64,000 nt of DNA from Acidisoma cellulosilyticum (lineage in GTDB: Bacteria > Pseudomonadota > Alphaproteobacteria > Acetobacterales > Acetobacteraceae). The notes beneath the pieces are model-generated. The model was not told the DNA's origin. It worked only from the letters and a program-made list of their open reading frames with translations, and made no database searches. Below are positions 9,778 through 18,939 of the stretch, piece by piece; within the stretch, counting starts at the first letter, position 1, and every line of letters begins with the position of its first letter. Position numbers and translations under genes: made by a program. The stretch lies in the NCBI RefSeq assembly GCF_020621385.1, contig NZ_JAESVA010000014.1, forward strand, positions 62,001-126,000. The letters are read 5' to 3'.

Positions 9778-11160
9778 CTACGCGGCACCCTGCGGCCAGC
9801 GGAGTTCCGCTAGGATGCGCTGGCCGGACCGGGCGAGCGCCGCGCGAATAGGCCCGAGGTCGAAGCCAAGCAGCCGTCCGCCGCGTTTATGCCAGCGGCC
9901 GGCGATCATCACGCTGTCGATGCTGCCCGTATGGGCATGCATGATGAGCGTGGCGACAGGGTCATGCACCGGCCAAAGATCCAGATCATCCGCCCGCACC
10001 AGGATGAGGTCGGCCTGTAACCCTGGCGCCAGACGCCCGATCCGGTCCTGTTGGCCCAGCATGCGCGCGCCGTCGCGCGTAATCCAGGAGAGGGCTTCGC
10101 CTGTGCGAATGGTCGTGGTGGGGGGAATGGCGCCGGTCGTTACGCGCGATGCCGCATTGTCGAGCGCCCGTTGATGGGACAGCGCCGCGCGCGCGACCGC
10201 GATCATACTGCCGCCGACGACGCTTTCAATATCGACGCCAAGCGACGGCGCGACACCGAGCGCGCGTAATCGTCCGGTGATGGGATGGCCATGACCTTGG
10301 ATCATCTCATTCTCGGGCGCGACCGAGAATGTCACGCCTTGGGCCGCGAACCGCGCGAGACGATCATCCGACAGGTCATTGCCGTGGACAATGTTGATCA
10401 GCGGCCCGAGGAGATTTTCGGCCTCCAGCACGTCCCAGCCTTCCGGCGTCTTGGCGGCACCGCCGCCCTGATGCATGGACGCGATGAGGCCGAACTCACG
10501 GGAGAGACGAAAGTCGGCAAGGGCGACCTCCAATGTCGCGTAATGCGGCCCAAGGATTGCCATGCCAAGGCTGAGCTTGCCGCTGCGCGACGAGAAGGGG
10601 CCGGCGAGCAGACGCTCGATCTCCCGGCGCGGATGGGGGATTTCGGAGAAATGCCGCTCGCCCGGTCGCGGGTCCGGTTTGGGCGAACCATGAAAGAAGG
10701 CCGCACGGATGCCAGATTCCTGCAGGGCCGCGACTGCCGCATCCGTATGGGCGGGCGTGGGGTTGTTATGGCACCAATCCACCAGGGTCGTCGTGCCGCT
10801 GTTGATTTGATTGAGGGCGCCGGCGAGCGTCGCGATGCCGATATCCTCGGGCGTGAAACGCGTCGCCAGTCCCGCATGCACCCATCGGAAATATTCGAGC
10901 AAGGTCCAATTGGCGGCGGCCGAGCGCAACCCCGTCTGCCAGGTATGCATATGGGCGTTGATAAAGCCGGGAGCGACGATCCAGCCTGGGGCTTCGACGA
11001 TCTCGGTATTGACGTCGGATAGGTCGAGAGAGGGGCCGATCGCGGCAATGCGATCCTCCTCGATCAGGATATCTCCGCTGGAAAATTCGCCAAGGTGCTC
11101 GTCCATCGTGACGATGACGGCGCCTCGTATCATGATCCGATGCATGGCTTTACCAGTCAT
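9778..11160 (-). CDS. Metal-dependent amidohydrolase, deaminase-like (AtzB/TrzN/SAH-deaminase group)
   Basis: A 460-residue TIM-barrel amidohydrolase with the metal and substrate residues of the cytosine-deaminase-like group: HMH in GFINAHMHTWQ (about 70-72), His in ASMHQGG, His in IVHGND and Asp in SLGVDIES. Such enzymes strip amino or alkylamino groups from N-heterocycles or deaminate nucleosides. It is the first structural gene after lysR in a minus-strand run. Start could be the ATG at 11160 or at 11145; no strong ribosome site separates them. It probably acts before the ring-opening enzyme, but the substrate is inferred only from context. Confidence 0.88.
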   Translation of the reverse strand: MTGKAMHRIMIRGAVIVTMDEHLGEFSSGDILIEEDRIAAIGPSLDLSDVNTEIVEAPGWIVAPGFINAHMHTWQTGLRSAAANWTLLEYFRWVHAGLATRFTPEDIGIATLAGALNQINSGTTTLVDWCHNNPTPAHTDAAVAALQESGIRAAFFHGSPKPDPRPGERHFSEIPHPRREIERLLAGPFSSRSGKLSLGMAILGPHYATLEVALADFRLSREFGLIASMHQGGGAAKTPEGWDVLEAENLLGPLINIVHGNDLSDDRLARFAAQGVTFSVAPENEMIQGHGHPITGRLRALGVAPSLGVDIESVVGGSMIAVARAALSHQRALDNAASRVTTGAIPPTTTIRTGEALSWITRDGARMLGQQDRIGRLAPGLQADLILVRADDLDLWPVHDPVATLIMHAHTGSIDSVMIAGRWHKRGGRLLGFDLGPIRAALARSGQRILAELRWPQGAA

Positions 11161-11171
11161 TTATATTGTGG

Positions 11172-11201
11172 AATTTGTTTTTGTTATTGCTTGATCAAAT
11201 T
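11172..11201. promoter_or_regulatory. AT-rich inverted repeat before the amidohydrolase operon
   Basis: The 56-base gap between lysR and the amidohydrolase is strikingly AT-rich. It holds AATTTG (11172-11177) and CAAATT (11196-11201) 18 bases apart, with an inner TTGATCAA palindrome at 11191-11198. It may be a LysR site or promoter for the catabolic genes. This is pattern evidence only. Confidence 0.3.
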
Positions 11202-11216
11202 ACCAGATGGCCGAAT

Positions 11217-12131
11217 TCAGGCGGTCCATTTGGACTCGTAGTTATTGTCTTTGAACCGGTTGAACAGAAACTCATTGAACAAGCGGACCTTGGCCGGCAC
11301 ATGTTCTCGCGTTGGAAAAGCGATATTCATTGTCAGGCGAGGCAGATCCCAATCGTCTAGTAGCCGGACAAGCTGACCCGATTCAAGCGCCGAATAAATA
11401 ATATAGGCGGGCTGCGCCAAAATCCCGAGACCGCCGATGGCCGCCGCCTGGATGACCTGCCCGTCATTCGCCGATAAAAGGCTCTCGACCCTGACTGTAA
11501 GCTTGGAATCACCCTTGGAAAACGCCAATTCGTTCGGACGATCTGCGAGCGTGTAGAGCAGCATCTTATGATCCGCAAGTTCACTCGGGTGCCGCGGTGT
11601 TCCATGCTGCGCGATATAATCCGGCGAGGCCGCCAGCAAGCGCCGCGTTTCCGCCAGGCGGCGGATTGTGACCGAGGAATCGGCTTCAACCCTTCTGGTG
11701 CGGATCGCCAGATCCACGCCATTCTCCAAAAGATCATAGTATCGGTTTGAGGCAACGACATCGACGGTGACGTTCGGATAGCGGCGCGTGAAGTCCAGCA
11801 CAATCGGGGTGAGATGTTCGATGCAGAAAGACAGCGATGCGCTGACGCGCAGTAAGCCGGTGGCGTTCAGCGCCTGTTCGGTCGCGGCCGCTTCCGCCTC
11901 ACGCATCGTCGCCAGAACGGTTTTGCTGCTCTGGAAAAACTGCTGACCGACCTCGGTGAGATAAAGCTTTCTCGTCGTCCTTTGAACCAGGCGAACGTTC
12001 AGCCTTGTCTCCAAAGCCATGAGGTGGCGGCTCGCGGCGGAGTTGGACAGGCCTAACGTCTCAGCGGCCCTGGAGAGGTTTCCGAGTTCAGCCGCCCGCA
12101 CGAAAAGCTCAATCTCCGCCCATCGATCCAT
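11217..12131 (-). CDS. LysR family transcriptional regulator
   Basis: This 304-residue protein has an N-terminal winged helix-turn-helix (NLSRAAETLGLSNSAASRHL, about 18-37) and a C-terminal periplasmic-binding-like effector domain from about residue 90. It lies 56 bases upstream of, and in the same direction as, the amidohydrolase/ring-opening/BMP operon, which it probably controls. It is divergent from the Dabb gene at 12357. The 225-base divergent region holds its own promoter. Confidence 0.93.
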   Translation of the reverse strand: MDRWAEIELFVRAAELGNLSRAAETLGLSNSAASRHLMALETRLNVRLVQRTTRKLYLTEVGQQFFQSSKTVLATMREAEAAATEQALNATGLLRVSASLSFCIEHLTPIVLDFTRRYPNVTVDVVASNRYYDLLENGVDLAIRTRRVEADSSVTIRRLAETRRLLAASPDYIAQHGTPRHPSELADHKMLLYTLADRPNELAFSKGDSKLTVRVESLLSANDGQVIQAAAIGGLGILAQPAYIIYSALESGQLVRLLDDWDLPRLTMNIAFPTREHVPAKVRLFNEFLFNRFKDNNYESKWTA

Positions 12132-12356
12132 GCCACCCTCATTCTTGCATCAATTGGGATAGTGTTTCCCTTTTTTGCGCTATTTCCCCGCCTTCATCAA
12201 GGGTAGTCTCCAAATCCAATGATAAGGGATGCAAGATCCCGGGGAGAAAGCGATCAATGATCCGACAACCTGCGCACGCGATAGCGGCGGCGAGGGACAG
12301 TGTGCTGTCCCACTAAAAGTTCAAGAATAAATCGATGAATTGCAGTGGAAGTTAGC

Positions 12357-12695
12357 ATGATAAAGCACATCGTCATGTGGAACCTGCTTGGGGATAGTCC
12401 AGAGGAGAAGCTGTCGGCCGCGATGCAAGTCAAAACGGGTTTCGAGGGGCTTATCGGTCAGATTCCAGGCTTGATGCATCTTGAAGTCGGCATCGATATC
12501 AGCCGCGTGTCCTATGCCTGCGACATGGTTCTTTATTCTGAGTTTACCGACGGCGACGCCCTGGCCTCCTACGCCAACCATCCCGCCCATCTCGACGTGC
12601 GCGACCGCATCGCGGGCCTGCGGATCGCGCGCTATCAGGTTGACTATCCGGCGCCTTCCGATTCCCCGTATCAATCAGCATCAGATTTTCGCTGA
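12357..12695 (+). CDS. Dabb (stress-responsive alpha/beta barrel) domain protein
   Basis: A 112-residue protein starting MIKHIVMWNL, the signature opening of the Dabb family (dimeric ferredoxin-like barrel). HPAHLDVRD near residue 78 contains the conserved His pair. Dabb proteins have varied roles; some are cyclases or isomerases acting on polyketide or phenolic substrates, others have none known. A GGAAG ribosome site precedes the ATG at 12357; a GTG at 12345 is a weaker start. It stands alone between lysR and the IclR-site-controlled operon. A role in the aromatic or cyclitol pathway downstream is possible but unproven. Confidence 0.85.
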   Translation: MIKHIVMWNLLGDSPEEKLSAAMQVKTGFEGLIGQIPGLMHLEVGIDISRVSYACDMVLYSEFTDGDALASYANHPAHLDVRDRIAGLRIARYQVDYPAPSDSPYQSASDFR

Positions 12696-12839
12696 TCATC
12701 ATAAAATTCAATTTATGAATAACGAAGACAAGGTCGGGCAGTATCGCATGTGAGGTCTCGTCGGGTAAACCGACAAAGTGCTGCACCGCAATAAGCCAGA
12801 TGAGGCCAAGCGCGACCGAAGCCAGGTAATGTCATGCGC

Positions 12840-12869
12840 TTGACGTCACGACCTGCTATCGCGTAACGA
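12840..12869 (+). promoter_or_regulatory. Candidate sigma-70 promoter of the first ABC operon
   Basis: TTGACG at 12840-12845 and TAACGA at 12864-12869 are 18 bases apart, followed by an A-rich run. The IclR-type operator at 12885 would then lie just downstream of the start of transcription, where a bound repressor could block it. Confidence 0.4.
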
Positions 12870-12884
12870 TTAAAAAAAGAACAC

Positions 12885-12903
12885 TTGTGCGGTTTACGCA
12901 CAA
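12885..12903. promoter_or_regulatory. IclR-type operator, site 1 (TTGTGCG-N5-CGCACAA)
   Basis: The perfect 7-5-7 inverted repeat TTGTGCGGTTTACGCACAA ends 15 bases before the TTG start of the first binding-protein gene. The same arms and spacing recur at 19826 and 30269, each ahead of another unit of the pathway. Confidence 0.8.
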
Positions 12904-12918
12904 TATCGGGAGGATAAA

Positions 12919-13944
12919 TTGACCTCTATCAACCTATCTCGGTCAGTCTTGCGTGCTGCCGCTCTGGGCCTCGGTCTCGTTGTCGCCGGGGGCCAGGCGC
13001 AGGCAGCCGAACCCGTTCTCGGCTATGCGGCGGGCTTCCTCACCGACCCGTTTCAGGCGGTCCTGGTGCAACAGGCATTGGCGACGGCGCGGGCTGAGGG
13101 ATTTCACACATTGCCGGCGACAAACGCCAATGGAGATGCCGGCAAGCAAATCTCGGACATCCACAATCTTATCGCGACCGGCGCCAAGGTTCTGATCATT
13201 AACCCCACGGATAGTGAGGCGATTATTCCGGCTCTTGCCTTCGCGGCCAAGAAGAAGGTTCCGGTGGTTGCGATCGATACGGCGCCGGCCGGCGGGTCGC
13301 TGGCCATGGTCGTGCGCGCCGACAATGCGGCCATGGGTGCGCAGGCTTGCCAGCAAATCGGCAAGGCGCTTGGCGGCCAAGGCATCGTGCTCTCGCTGAT
13401 GGGTGACCAGGCCACGACCAACGGGCGCGACCGCACGACCGGCTTCAATACATGCCTCAAGGCCAGCTATCGGAATATCAAGTTGATTCAGGAGCCGACC
13501 AACTGGAAGGCGGACCAGGCGACGGCCATTGCGCAGACAATCGTCACCTCGACACCGAAGCTTTCGGCGATTTATATGCAGAGCGACTCCGTCATGCTGG
13601 CCGGCGTCGTCAATGTGTTGAAGACGGCCCATAAGCTCAAACCCGTAGGGCAGCCGGGCCATATCGTGCTTGTCAGCATCGATGGAACGCCTTTGGCTTT
13701 GCAGGATATCCGCAAGGATCTGCTGGATTCGGTCGTCTCCCAGCCGCTCAATCTCTACATCAAATACGGCGTCTACTATGCCAAGGCCGCTCTGGCAGGA
13801 AAGACCTTCGCACCCGGCCCGACCGACCATGACAGCACAATCATCGCCAAGGGCAAGATCGAGATGGATCTGCTGACGGCGCCGATCGTGACGAAGGCGA
13901 ATGTCGATGACCCATCCCTGTGGGGCAATCAGACGAAAAGCTGA
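12919..13944 (+). CDS. Sugar-type ABC importer substrate-binding protein (system 1)
   Basis: A 341-residue RbsB-like periplasmic protein with a signal peptide (core about 10-23, cleavage after AQA at about 29). It uses a TTG start, supported by GGGAGG with five-base spacing. The body shows the type-1 periplasmic-binding pattern: ISDIHNLIATGAKVLIINPTD, then VPVVAIDTAP. Ribose-family proteins bind pentoses, hexoses, inositols and other polyols. It heads the operon 12919-18932, and the IclR operator lies immediately upstream. A single ATPase and a single permease gene follow, as for homodimeric permease systems. Confidence 0.92.
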   Translation: MTSINLSRSVLRAAALGLGLVVAGGQAQAAEPVLGYAAGFLTDPFQAVLVQQALATARAEGFHTLPATNANGDAGKQISDIHNLIATGAKVLIINPTDSEAIIPALAFAAKKKVPVVAIDTAPAGGSLAMVVRADNAAMGAQACQQIGKALGGQGIVLSLMGDQATTNGRDRTTGFNTCLKASYRNIKLIQEPTNWKADQATAIAQTIVTSTPKLSAIYMQSDSVMLAGVVNVLKTAHKLKPVGQPGHIVLVSIDGTPLALQDIRKDLLDSVVSQPLNLYIKYGVYYAKAALAGKTFAPGPTDHDSTIIAKGKIEMDLLTAPIVTKANVDDPSLWGNQTKS

Positions 13945-13969
13945 TGATCCTGGTTGAAGGGATAGGCTC

Positions 13970-15487
13970 ATGGTGAGCAGCGTTTTATCCTCCGCTCCGC
14001 GGGCGACCGATGGTGCGGCTGCTGCCTTCGCTTTGAAAACGGAGAAGGTCAGCCGCAGCTTTGGACCGACGCGCGTATTGCATGACGTGAGCTTTTCTGT
14101 TCCCGTCGGCGACTCGCGTGCTTTGGTCGGCCGCAACGGCGCTGGCAAATCAACCCTTGTGGCCATTGTCACCGGCATGCTGTCGCCGAGTGCGGGGGTG
14201 GTGGAACTGGCGGGATTGCCGGCCCCGGCCCTGGGTGACAGGGCGGCCTGGCGAGAGCGCGTAGCCTGCGTCTATCAGCGTTGGACGGTCATCCCCACGC
14301 TGACGGTGGCTGAAAATCTCTACCTCAACAGCCAGCCGCGCAATCGTCTCGGTTTGATCGGATGGAACCGGCTTCGCGAGCAGGCGCGTGCGACGCTCGC
14401 GGAATGGGGCCTTGACGTCGAGCCGGACCTCATGGCGTCGCGCCTGACGGTGGAGCAAAGACAGATCGTCGAAATCGGTCGTGCTCTGCTGCAGGGAAGC
14501 CGGTTGCTGATCTTGGATGAGCCGACGGCGGAATTGGAACGGCGCGAGGTGCATCGGCTCTTCGACCGTATCCGCCATCTGCAGCAGAGTGGCGTCACCT
14601 TCATCTATATTTCCCATCATCTCGAAGAAATCTATGAAATCTGCCGCAGCGTGACCGTCTTACGGGATGGTCTTCTGGTGGCCGATGCCCCGCTCGGTGA
14701 CATGCCGAAGGGCGCGCTGGTGCAGGCCATGGTGGGTGCGGCGGCGGGGGCGGCGCGTGCCGCACCGGTCGGCCGCGAGACGGTCGGGCCGGCTGCGCTC
14801 ACGGTCAAGGATTTGGCGATCGGCACCCTCGTCCAGGATGTCAGTTTCAATCTCCAGCCCGGCGAATGCATGGGGCTGGCAGGACTGGCGGGGTCCGGCA
14901 AGGAGGAGATCGGTGAGGCGATCATTGGCCTTCGCCGCTACAAGGGTCTTATCCAGACGGCACAGCCGGGCGACCGCATCGGCTATGTGCCGCGTGACAG
15001 GCATGAGCGCGGCATCCTGCCGCAGCTCTCCATTGCCGAGAATCTTACTGTCACCGTCACGGATAGTTTCGGGCGCTTCGGCTTCATCTCGCCGCGTCGG
15101 CAAAACGACCGCGCCAGCGCACTCGTGCGCAGCCTTGGAATCGTCAGCGCATCGCTGAAGCAGCCGATTTCGGAACTCAGCGGCGGCAATCAGCAAAAAG
15201 GGCTGATGGGCCGCGCGCTGGCTTCCGCGCCGAAGGTATTGGTTTTGGTCTCGCCGACACAAGGTGTCGACATCGCGTCCAAGGAGGCGTTGTTCGGGAT
15301 CGTCGCCAAGGCCCAGGCGGAGGGCGCGGCGGTGCTGATCATTTCCGATGATCTTGACGAGCTTGCCGTCTGTGATCGCGTGCAAGTCATATTCCGGGGC
15401 CGTCTGACAAGGCAATTCGGTCGAGATCGCAACGACGAGGATATCGTCGCTGCGATCGAAGGATTGGAGGAAGAACAGCATGGTTGA
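13970..15487 (+). CDS. Sugar-type ABC importer ATP-binding protein (system 1)
   Basis: A 505-residue RbsA/MglA-like protein with two NBDs. NBD1 has Walker A GRNGAGKST (54-62) and Walker B LLILDEPTAEL. NBD2 keeps the signature LSGGNQQK (403), but the Walker B acidic pair is replaced by Val-Ser (about 427-428, in LVSPTQGVD), so this site should not hydrolyse ATP. It lies 25 bases after the binding-protein gene and overlaps the permease gene by 8 bases. Confidence 0.93.
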   Translation: MVSSVLSSAPRATDGAAAAFALKTEKVSRSFGPTRVLHDVSFSVPVGDSRALVGRNGAGKSTLVAIVTGMLSPSAGVVELAGLPAPALGDRAAWRERVACVYQRWTVIPTLTVAENLYLNSQPRNRLGLIGWNRLREQARATLAEWGLDVEPDLMASRLTVEQRQIVEIGRALLQGSRLLILDEPTAELERREVHRLFDRIRHLQQSGVTFIYISHHLEEIYEICRSVTVLRDGLLVADAPLGDMPKGALVQAMVGAAAGAARAAPVGRETVGPAALTVKDLAIGTLVQDVSFNLQPGECMGLAGLAGSGKEEIGEAIIGLRRYKGLIQTAQPGDRIGYVPRDRHERGILPQLSIAENLTVTVTDSFGRFGFISPRRQNDRASALVRSLGIVSASLKQPISELSGGNQQKGLMGRALASAPKVLVLVSPTQGVDIASKEALFGIVAKAQAEGAAVLIISDDLDELAVCDRVQVIFRGRLTRQFGRDRNDEDIVAAIEGLEEEQHG

Positions 15488-16499
15488 TGTTGCTATCGCC
15501 GCGCCGCGCGGCCGAGGGAAAAGCAGGGCCTGGGTTTCCCGGTTGCAATTGCGTGAGCTTGTCCTATTGCCTGTGATCATTCTGGCAATGATCGCGGGCG
15601 CTATCGTCAATCCGTCATTTCTGACGGCAGACAATCTCATCAATATTCTGCAGCAGTGTTCGGAACTCTCGATTCTGGTCATCGCCGAGTCCTTGATTTT
15701 GATGTGCGGCATGTTCGATCTGTCGCTTGAATCCATTGTCGGCTTCTGCCCCATGCTCGCTGCCTGGCTGATCGTGGCCGATACCACGGAGGGCGGCTCC
15801 GGCTTCGGGCTGAACGGCTTCGTCGCGATCGCCCTCGTTCTTGTGGCCGGTGCGGTCATCGGCGCCTTCAACGGCTTTCTGGTTGTGCGCCTCAAACTCA
15901 ATGCCTTTATTGCGACACTCGCGATGCTGATCCTGCTGCGGGGCACCACAATCGGCATGACTAATGGGCGGACGTTGTTCGATCTGCCGCCGGAATTCCT
16001 CTATCTCGGCTCGGCGACCTGGTTCGGCATCCCGGTCTCCATCTGGATCGCCGGATTCCTGTACCTGATTTTCGGCCTGCTGCTGCGCTATCACCGGCTG
16101 GGTCGGGCGCTTTATGCGATCGGCGGCAATCCGGAAGCGGCAAGGATCGCGGGTATCCCTGTCGAGCGCATCACCTGGGGTGTTTTCGCTTTGGCCGGGC
16201 TATTGGCGGCGCTGGCCGGGCTTATGCTGACCGGCCGCATCGCCTCGGTGGTGGCAAGCCAAGGCCAGAACCTGATCTTCTATGTCTTCGCGGCAGCTGT
16301 TATTGGCGGCATCAGCCTGAACGGCGGACAAGGGCGACTGCTTGGCGCGCTGACGGGTGTCATTCTTCTCGGCATTCTGCAGAACGTCCTGACCTTGTCG
16401 CAGATCGCCGCTTTCTGGATCGACGCCGCCTATGGCGCCATCATCCTGCTGTCCCTGATCGTCACCCGCTTTACCGGTGAGGCGCCGCGCCGGGCCTGA
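15480..16499 (+). CDS. Sugar-type ABC importer permease (system 1)
   Basis: A 339-residue RbsC-like permease with about eight to ten hydrophobic segments. The family stretch RLGRALYAIGGNPEAARIAGI lies at about 200-220 and GGISLNGGQG near the C-terminal end. It probably acts as a homodimer, since only one permease gene is present. Its start lies inside the ATPase gene's last codons. The SDR gene follows 44 bases later in the same operon. Confidence 0.93.
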   Translation: MVDVAIAAPRGRGKSRAWVSRLQLRELVLLPVIILAMIAGAIVNPSFLTADNLINILQQCSELSILVIAESLILMCGMFDLSLESIVGFCPMLAAWLIVADTTEGGSGFGLNGFVAIALVLVAGAVIGAFNGFLVVRLKLNAFIATLAMLILLRGTTIGMTNGRTLFDLPPEFLYLGSATWFGIPVSIWIAGFLYLIFGLLLRYHRLGRALYAIGGNPEAARIAGIPVERITWGVFALAGLLAALAGLMLTGRIASVVASQGQNLIFYVFAAAVIGGISLNGGQGRLLGALTGVILLGILQNVLTLSQIAAFWIDAAYGAIILLSLIVTRFTGEAPRRA

Positions 16500-16543
16500 A
16501 GCCTGGGACGTGACGCCGCTTAACTCTCTCGTGCGAGGTTGAA

Positions 16544-17317
16544 ATGTCACTTGCTGATCTGATCCGGCTGGATGGTCGCGTTGCCTTGGTGACCGGTGCG
16601 GCGCGGGGCATGGGCGCTGCCATTGCCGAGGAGCTTCTCGCCTTGGGTGCGACCGTCGTCCTGTCCGATCAGTCGCCCGCCGTCCGCGACACAGCGGAAG
16701 CCCTGGGGCGTGGCGGCGGCAAGACGGACGCGATCGTGACGGACGTCACCGACAGCGCTTCCGTCGACAAGACGATTGCGGAGGTCGTCGCCCGCCATGG
16801 CAGCATCGACATTCTGGTCGCCAATGCCGGCATCGCCTATGAGGAGCCGACCACGACGCATTCCGATGAAAACTGGCGGCGTGTCATGGCCGTCAATGTC
16901 GACGGTGTGTTCTTCGCGGTTCGTGCGGCTGGCCGCCACATGGTCGCCGCGAAACGCGGTGCCATCGTCGCCATATCATCGATCGCGGGTGTCACCAGCG
17001 TGCGGCCGGAATTGCATATCGGCTATGACGTGTCGAAAGCGGCCGTCGCGCATCTTTGCCGGAATGTCGCGGTTGAATGGGCATCCTCCGGCGTTCGCGT
17101 CAATGCCGTCGGTCCGGCCTATGCGGATACGGAGATGCTGGCGGAGGTCGGTCGCACCCGGCCGGAAGTTATGCGCGCCTGGCTCGCGGATATGCCCATC
17201 GGACGGTTGATTGCACCGCGGGAAGTGGCCCAGACGGTCGCCTTCCTGGTCTCCGACGCGGCGTCCGGAATTACCGGGCAGAATCTGATGGTCGATGGCG
17301 GCTACTCCGCCGCCTAA
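16544..17317 (+). CDS. SDR family NAD(P)-dependent oxidoreductase
   Basis: This 257-residue classical short-chain dehydrogenase has the cofactor motif TGAARGMG (about 18-25), NAGIAYEE after strand 4, the YDVSK catalytic pair (about 164-168) and the C-terminal GQNLMVDGGYS. It would oxidise or reduce a hydroxyl/keto group on the imported compound. It is the fourth gene of the operon starting at 12919 and the first of four SDR genes in the IclR-site-linked region. The substrate is not readable from the sequence. Confidence 0.92.
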   Translation: MSLADLIRLDGRVALVTGAARGMGAAIAEELLALGATVVLSDQSPAVRDTAEALGRGGGKTDAIVTDVTDSASVDKTIAEVVARHGSIDILVANAGIAYEEPTTTHSDENWRRVMAVNVDGVFFAVRAAGRHMVAAKRGAIVAISSIAGVTSVRPELHIGYDVSKAAVAHLCRNVAVEWASSGVRVNAVGPAYADTEMLAEVGRTRPEVMRAWLADMPIGRLIAPREVAQTVAFLVSDAASGITGQNLMVDGGYSAA

Positions 17318-17341
17318 CACCCTTTGCAATCGAGAGAAGCT

Positions 17342-18193
17342 ATGATCAGCGACCAGCGTATTCTTGCCGCCTATTGGACCCTGGCCGGGGACTGCTTTCC
17401 GGGCGGAAAGACCGAGGTCAGCCCTTATGCGTTTGAAACGCGGGTGGCAGCGGCGGCCGCCGCCGGCTATGGCGGCATCGGCCTTGTGCATGCGGATATC
17501 CAGCACTTGCGTGACGCCCTCGGCTTCAGCCGGATGCGGGCCATATTGGATGCCCACGGCATGCGTGATCTTGAGGTGGAGATTTTCAGCGACTGGTTTG
17601 CCAATGGCGAGCGCCGCGCGAGATCGGATGTGATGCGCGCGGATCTTCTCATTGCCGCGCAAGAACTAGGGGCCAGCCATATCAAGATCAGCGGCGATAT
17701 GGACGGTGCCGACTGGCCGCTGCCGGTGATGGCGGATGCTTTTGGCACGCTCTGCGCGGAAGCCGCGCGGGCGGGCACGCGTGTCGGGATCGAGATCATG
17801 CCCTGGTCCAATCTCAGCACGATCGCGAATACCATGCCTGTGGTCAATGCGGCCAATGCGAAGAATGGCGGTGTATTGCTCGATGTTTGGCATATGGTAC
17901 GGGGTCATGTGCCGTTCGAGGATATCGGCCGCCTGCCGGCCGACAAAATCATCTCGATCGAGTTGGATGACGGGCCTGCTCAACCGGCGGCGGACCTCTG
18001 GCATGAGACGCTGCATGACCGCCTTCTGTGCGGCGAGGGCGCTTTCGATATTCCTGGCTTCCTGTCTCAGGTTGCGCGGACGGGCTATGACGGCCCTGTC
18101 GGCGTGGAGATATTGTCGAAAGATCACAGAATCCTGCCGCTGGACCAGATGGCGCAGCGTGCGTTTGATTCGGTCAAGAAAGTCCTGGCTTAA
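17342..18193 (+). CDS. Sugar phosphate isomerase/epimerase-type TIM-barrel protein
   Basis: A 283-residue AP-endonuclease-2/xylose-isomerase-like TIM barrel. Candidate metal ligands are Glu in VGIEIMPW (about 150), Asp in LLDVWHMV (about 183) and Glu in VGVEILS (about 261). The family includes isomerases, epimerases, inosose dehydratase (IolE) and 3-dehydroshikimate dehydratase, all acting on polyhydroxy ketones. Placed between an SDR and small cupin/YciI genes in a pathway ending in ring cleavage, a dehydratase that helps aromatise a ring is an attractive but unproven reading. The ATG at 17342 has GAGAGAAG upstream; a TTG six codons earlier is less likely. Confidence 0.87.
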   Translation: MISDQRILAAYWTLAGDCFPGGKTEVSPYAFETRVAAAAAAGYGGIGLVHADIQHLRDALGFSRMRAILDAHGMRDLEVEIFSDWFANGERRARSDVMRADLLIAAQELGASHIKISGDMDGADWPLPVMADAFGTLCAEAARAGTRVGIEIMPWSNLSTIANTMPVVNAANAKNGGVLLDVWHMVRGHVPFEDIGRLPADKIISIELDDGPAQPAADLWHETLHDRLLCGEGAFDIPGFLSQVARTGYDGPVGVEILSKDHRILPLDQMAQRAFDSVKKVLA

Positions 18194-18229
18194 AATCGGA
18201 CAGATTGACAATTCCTGGAGAAAGACAGC

Positions 18230-18517
18230 ATGCGCTTTGTGGTCCATTGCCTCGACAAATCGGGCGCACTCCCGCTGAGATTGCAGAATTATGAAGCGCA
18301 TAAAGCCTATCTTGCCTCGGGGGTCGTGCGGACAGTGGTATCCGGCCCATTGGTCGCGGATGACAGGGAAACCATGATCGGATCGATGTTCATCTTCGAA
18401 GCGGACAGCAAGGACGATGTCATCGCTTTCAACACGGCAGATCCCTTTAACAAGGCCGGCATATGGGGATCGGTCAGTATCAACGCCTTCCTGATGCGCG
18501 TCGACAATCGCGGATAG
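18230..18517 (+). CDS. YciI family protein
   Basis: A 95-residue ferredoxin-like small protein with the YciI features: early His-x-x-Asp (VVHCLDKSG), the central HKAYLASG stretch and the C-terminal DPFNKAGIW. YciI relatives resemble muconolactone isomerase and some act in aromatic or chlorophenol catabolism; most are uncharacterised. A GGAGA ribosome site precedes the ATG. It lies between the TIM-barrel and cupin genes and is probably co-transcribed with them. Confidence 0.87.
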   Translation: MRFVVHCLDKSGALPLRLQNYEAHKAYLASGVVRTVVSGPLVADDRETMIGSMFIFEADSKDDVIAFNTADPFNKAGIWGSVSINAFLMRVDNRG

Positions 18518-18533
18518 ATGAGGAGCACCGGCT

Positions 18534-18932
18534 ATGGACGTCATGAATGCGAATATCGAACCGACAGTAGAGCACGGTGGATCCTGTCACACCTATTTCA
18601 TGGTGCCGAAGGAGGCGATGAGGGCGGCGACAGAGAATTCCTACCTCGAATATATCTCTGAGTTCGAAATAGCGGCGGAGTCTCACCTTGAGCCGCATCG
18701 CCATAACACGCACGAATTTTACTACATTCTCAAAGGGCGTGGGATTATGCAGATCGAACGCGACAAGCGCGAGGTTGCGCCCGGCGATCTGATCCATATA
18801 CCGCCGAATGCCGTGCACAGCATCGCACCGATCAGCGGAACGGGGCCAATCAGGGCCTTGGCTTTCGCGGCGAGTTTCTTGCCGCCGGGCGGCGCCGGAA
18901 CCGAGGCTGATGCGGCTGAACTTCCGGCCTGA
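18534..18932 (+). CDS. Cupin domain protein
   Basis: A 132-residue single-domain cupin. Motif 1 is HRHNTHEFYYILKGRG (His55/His57, Glu61) and motif 2 is PPNAVHSI (His about 96), giving a likely mononuclear metal site. Small cupins serve as isomerases, dioxygenases or ligand sensors; its role here is unknown. It is the last gene of the 12919-18932 operon, with GAGGAG upstream, and ends 7 bases from the convergent IclR gene. Confidence 0.87.
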   Translation: MDVMNANIEPTVEHGGSCHTYFMVPKEAMRAATENSYLEYISEFEIAAESHLEPHRHNTHEFYYILKGRGIMQIERDKREVAPGDLIHIPPNAVHSIAPISGTGPIRALAFAASFLPPGGAGTEADAAELPA

Positions 18933-18939
18933 TAGCGTT

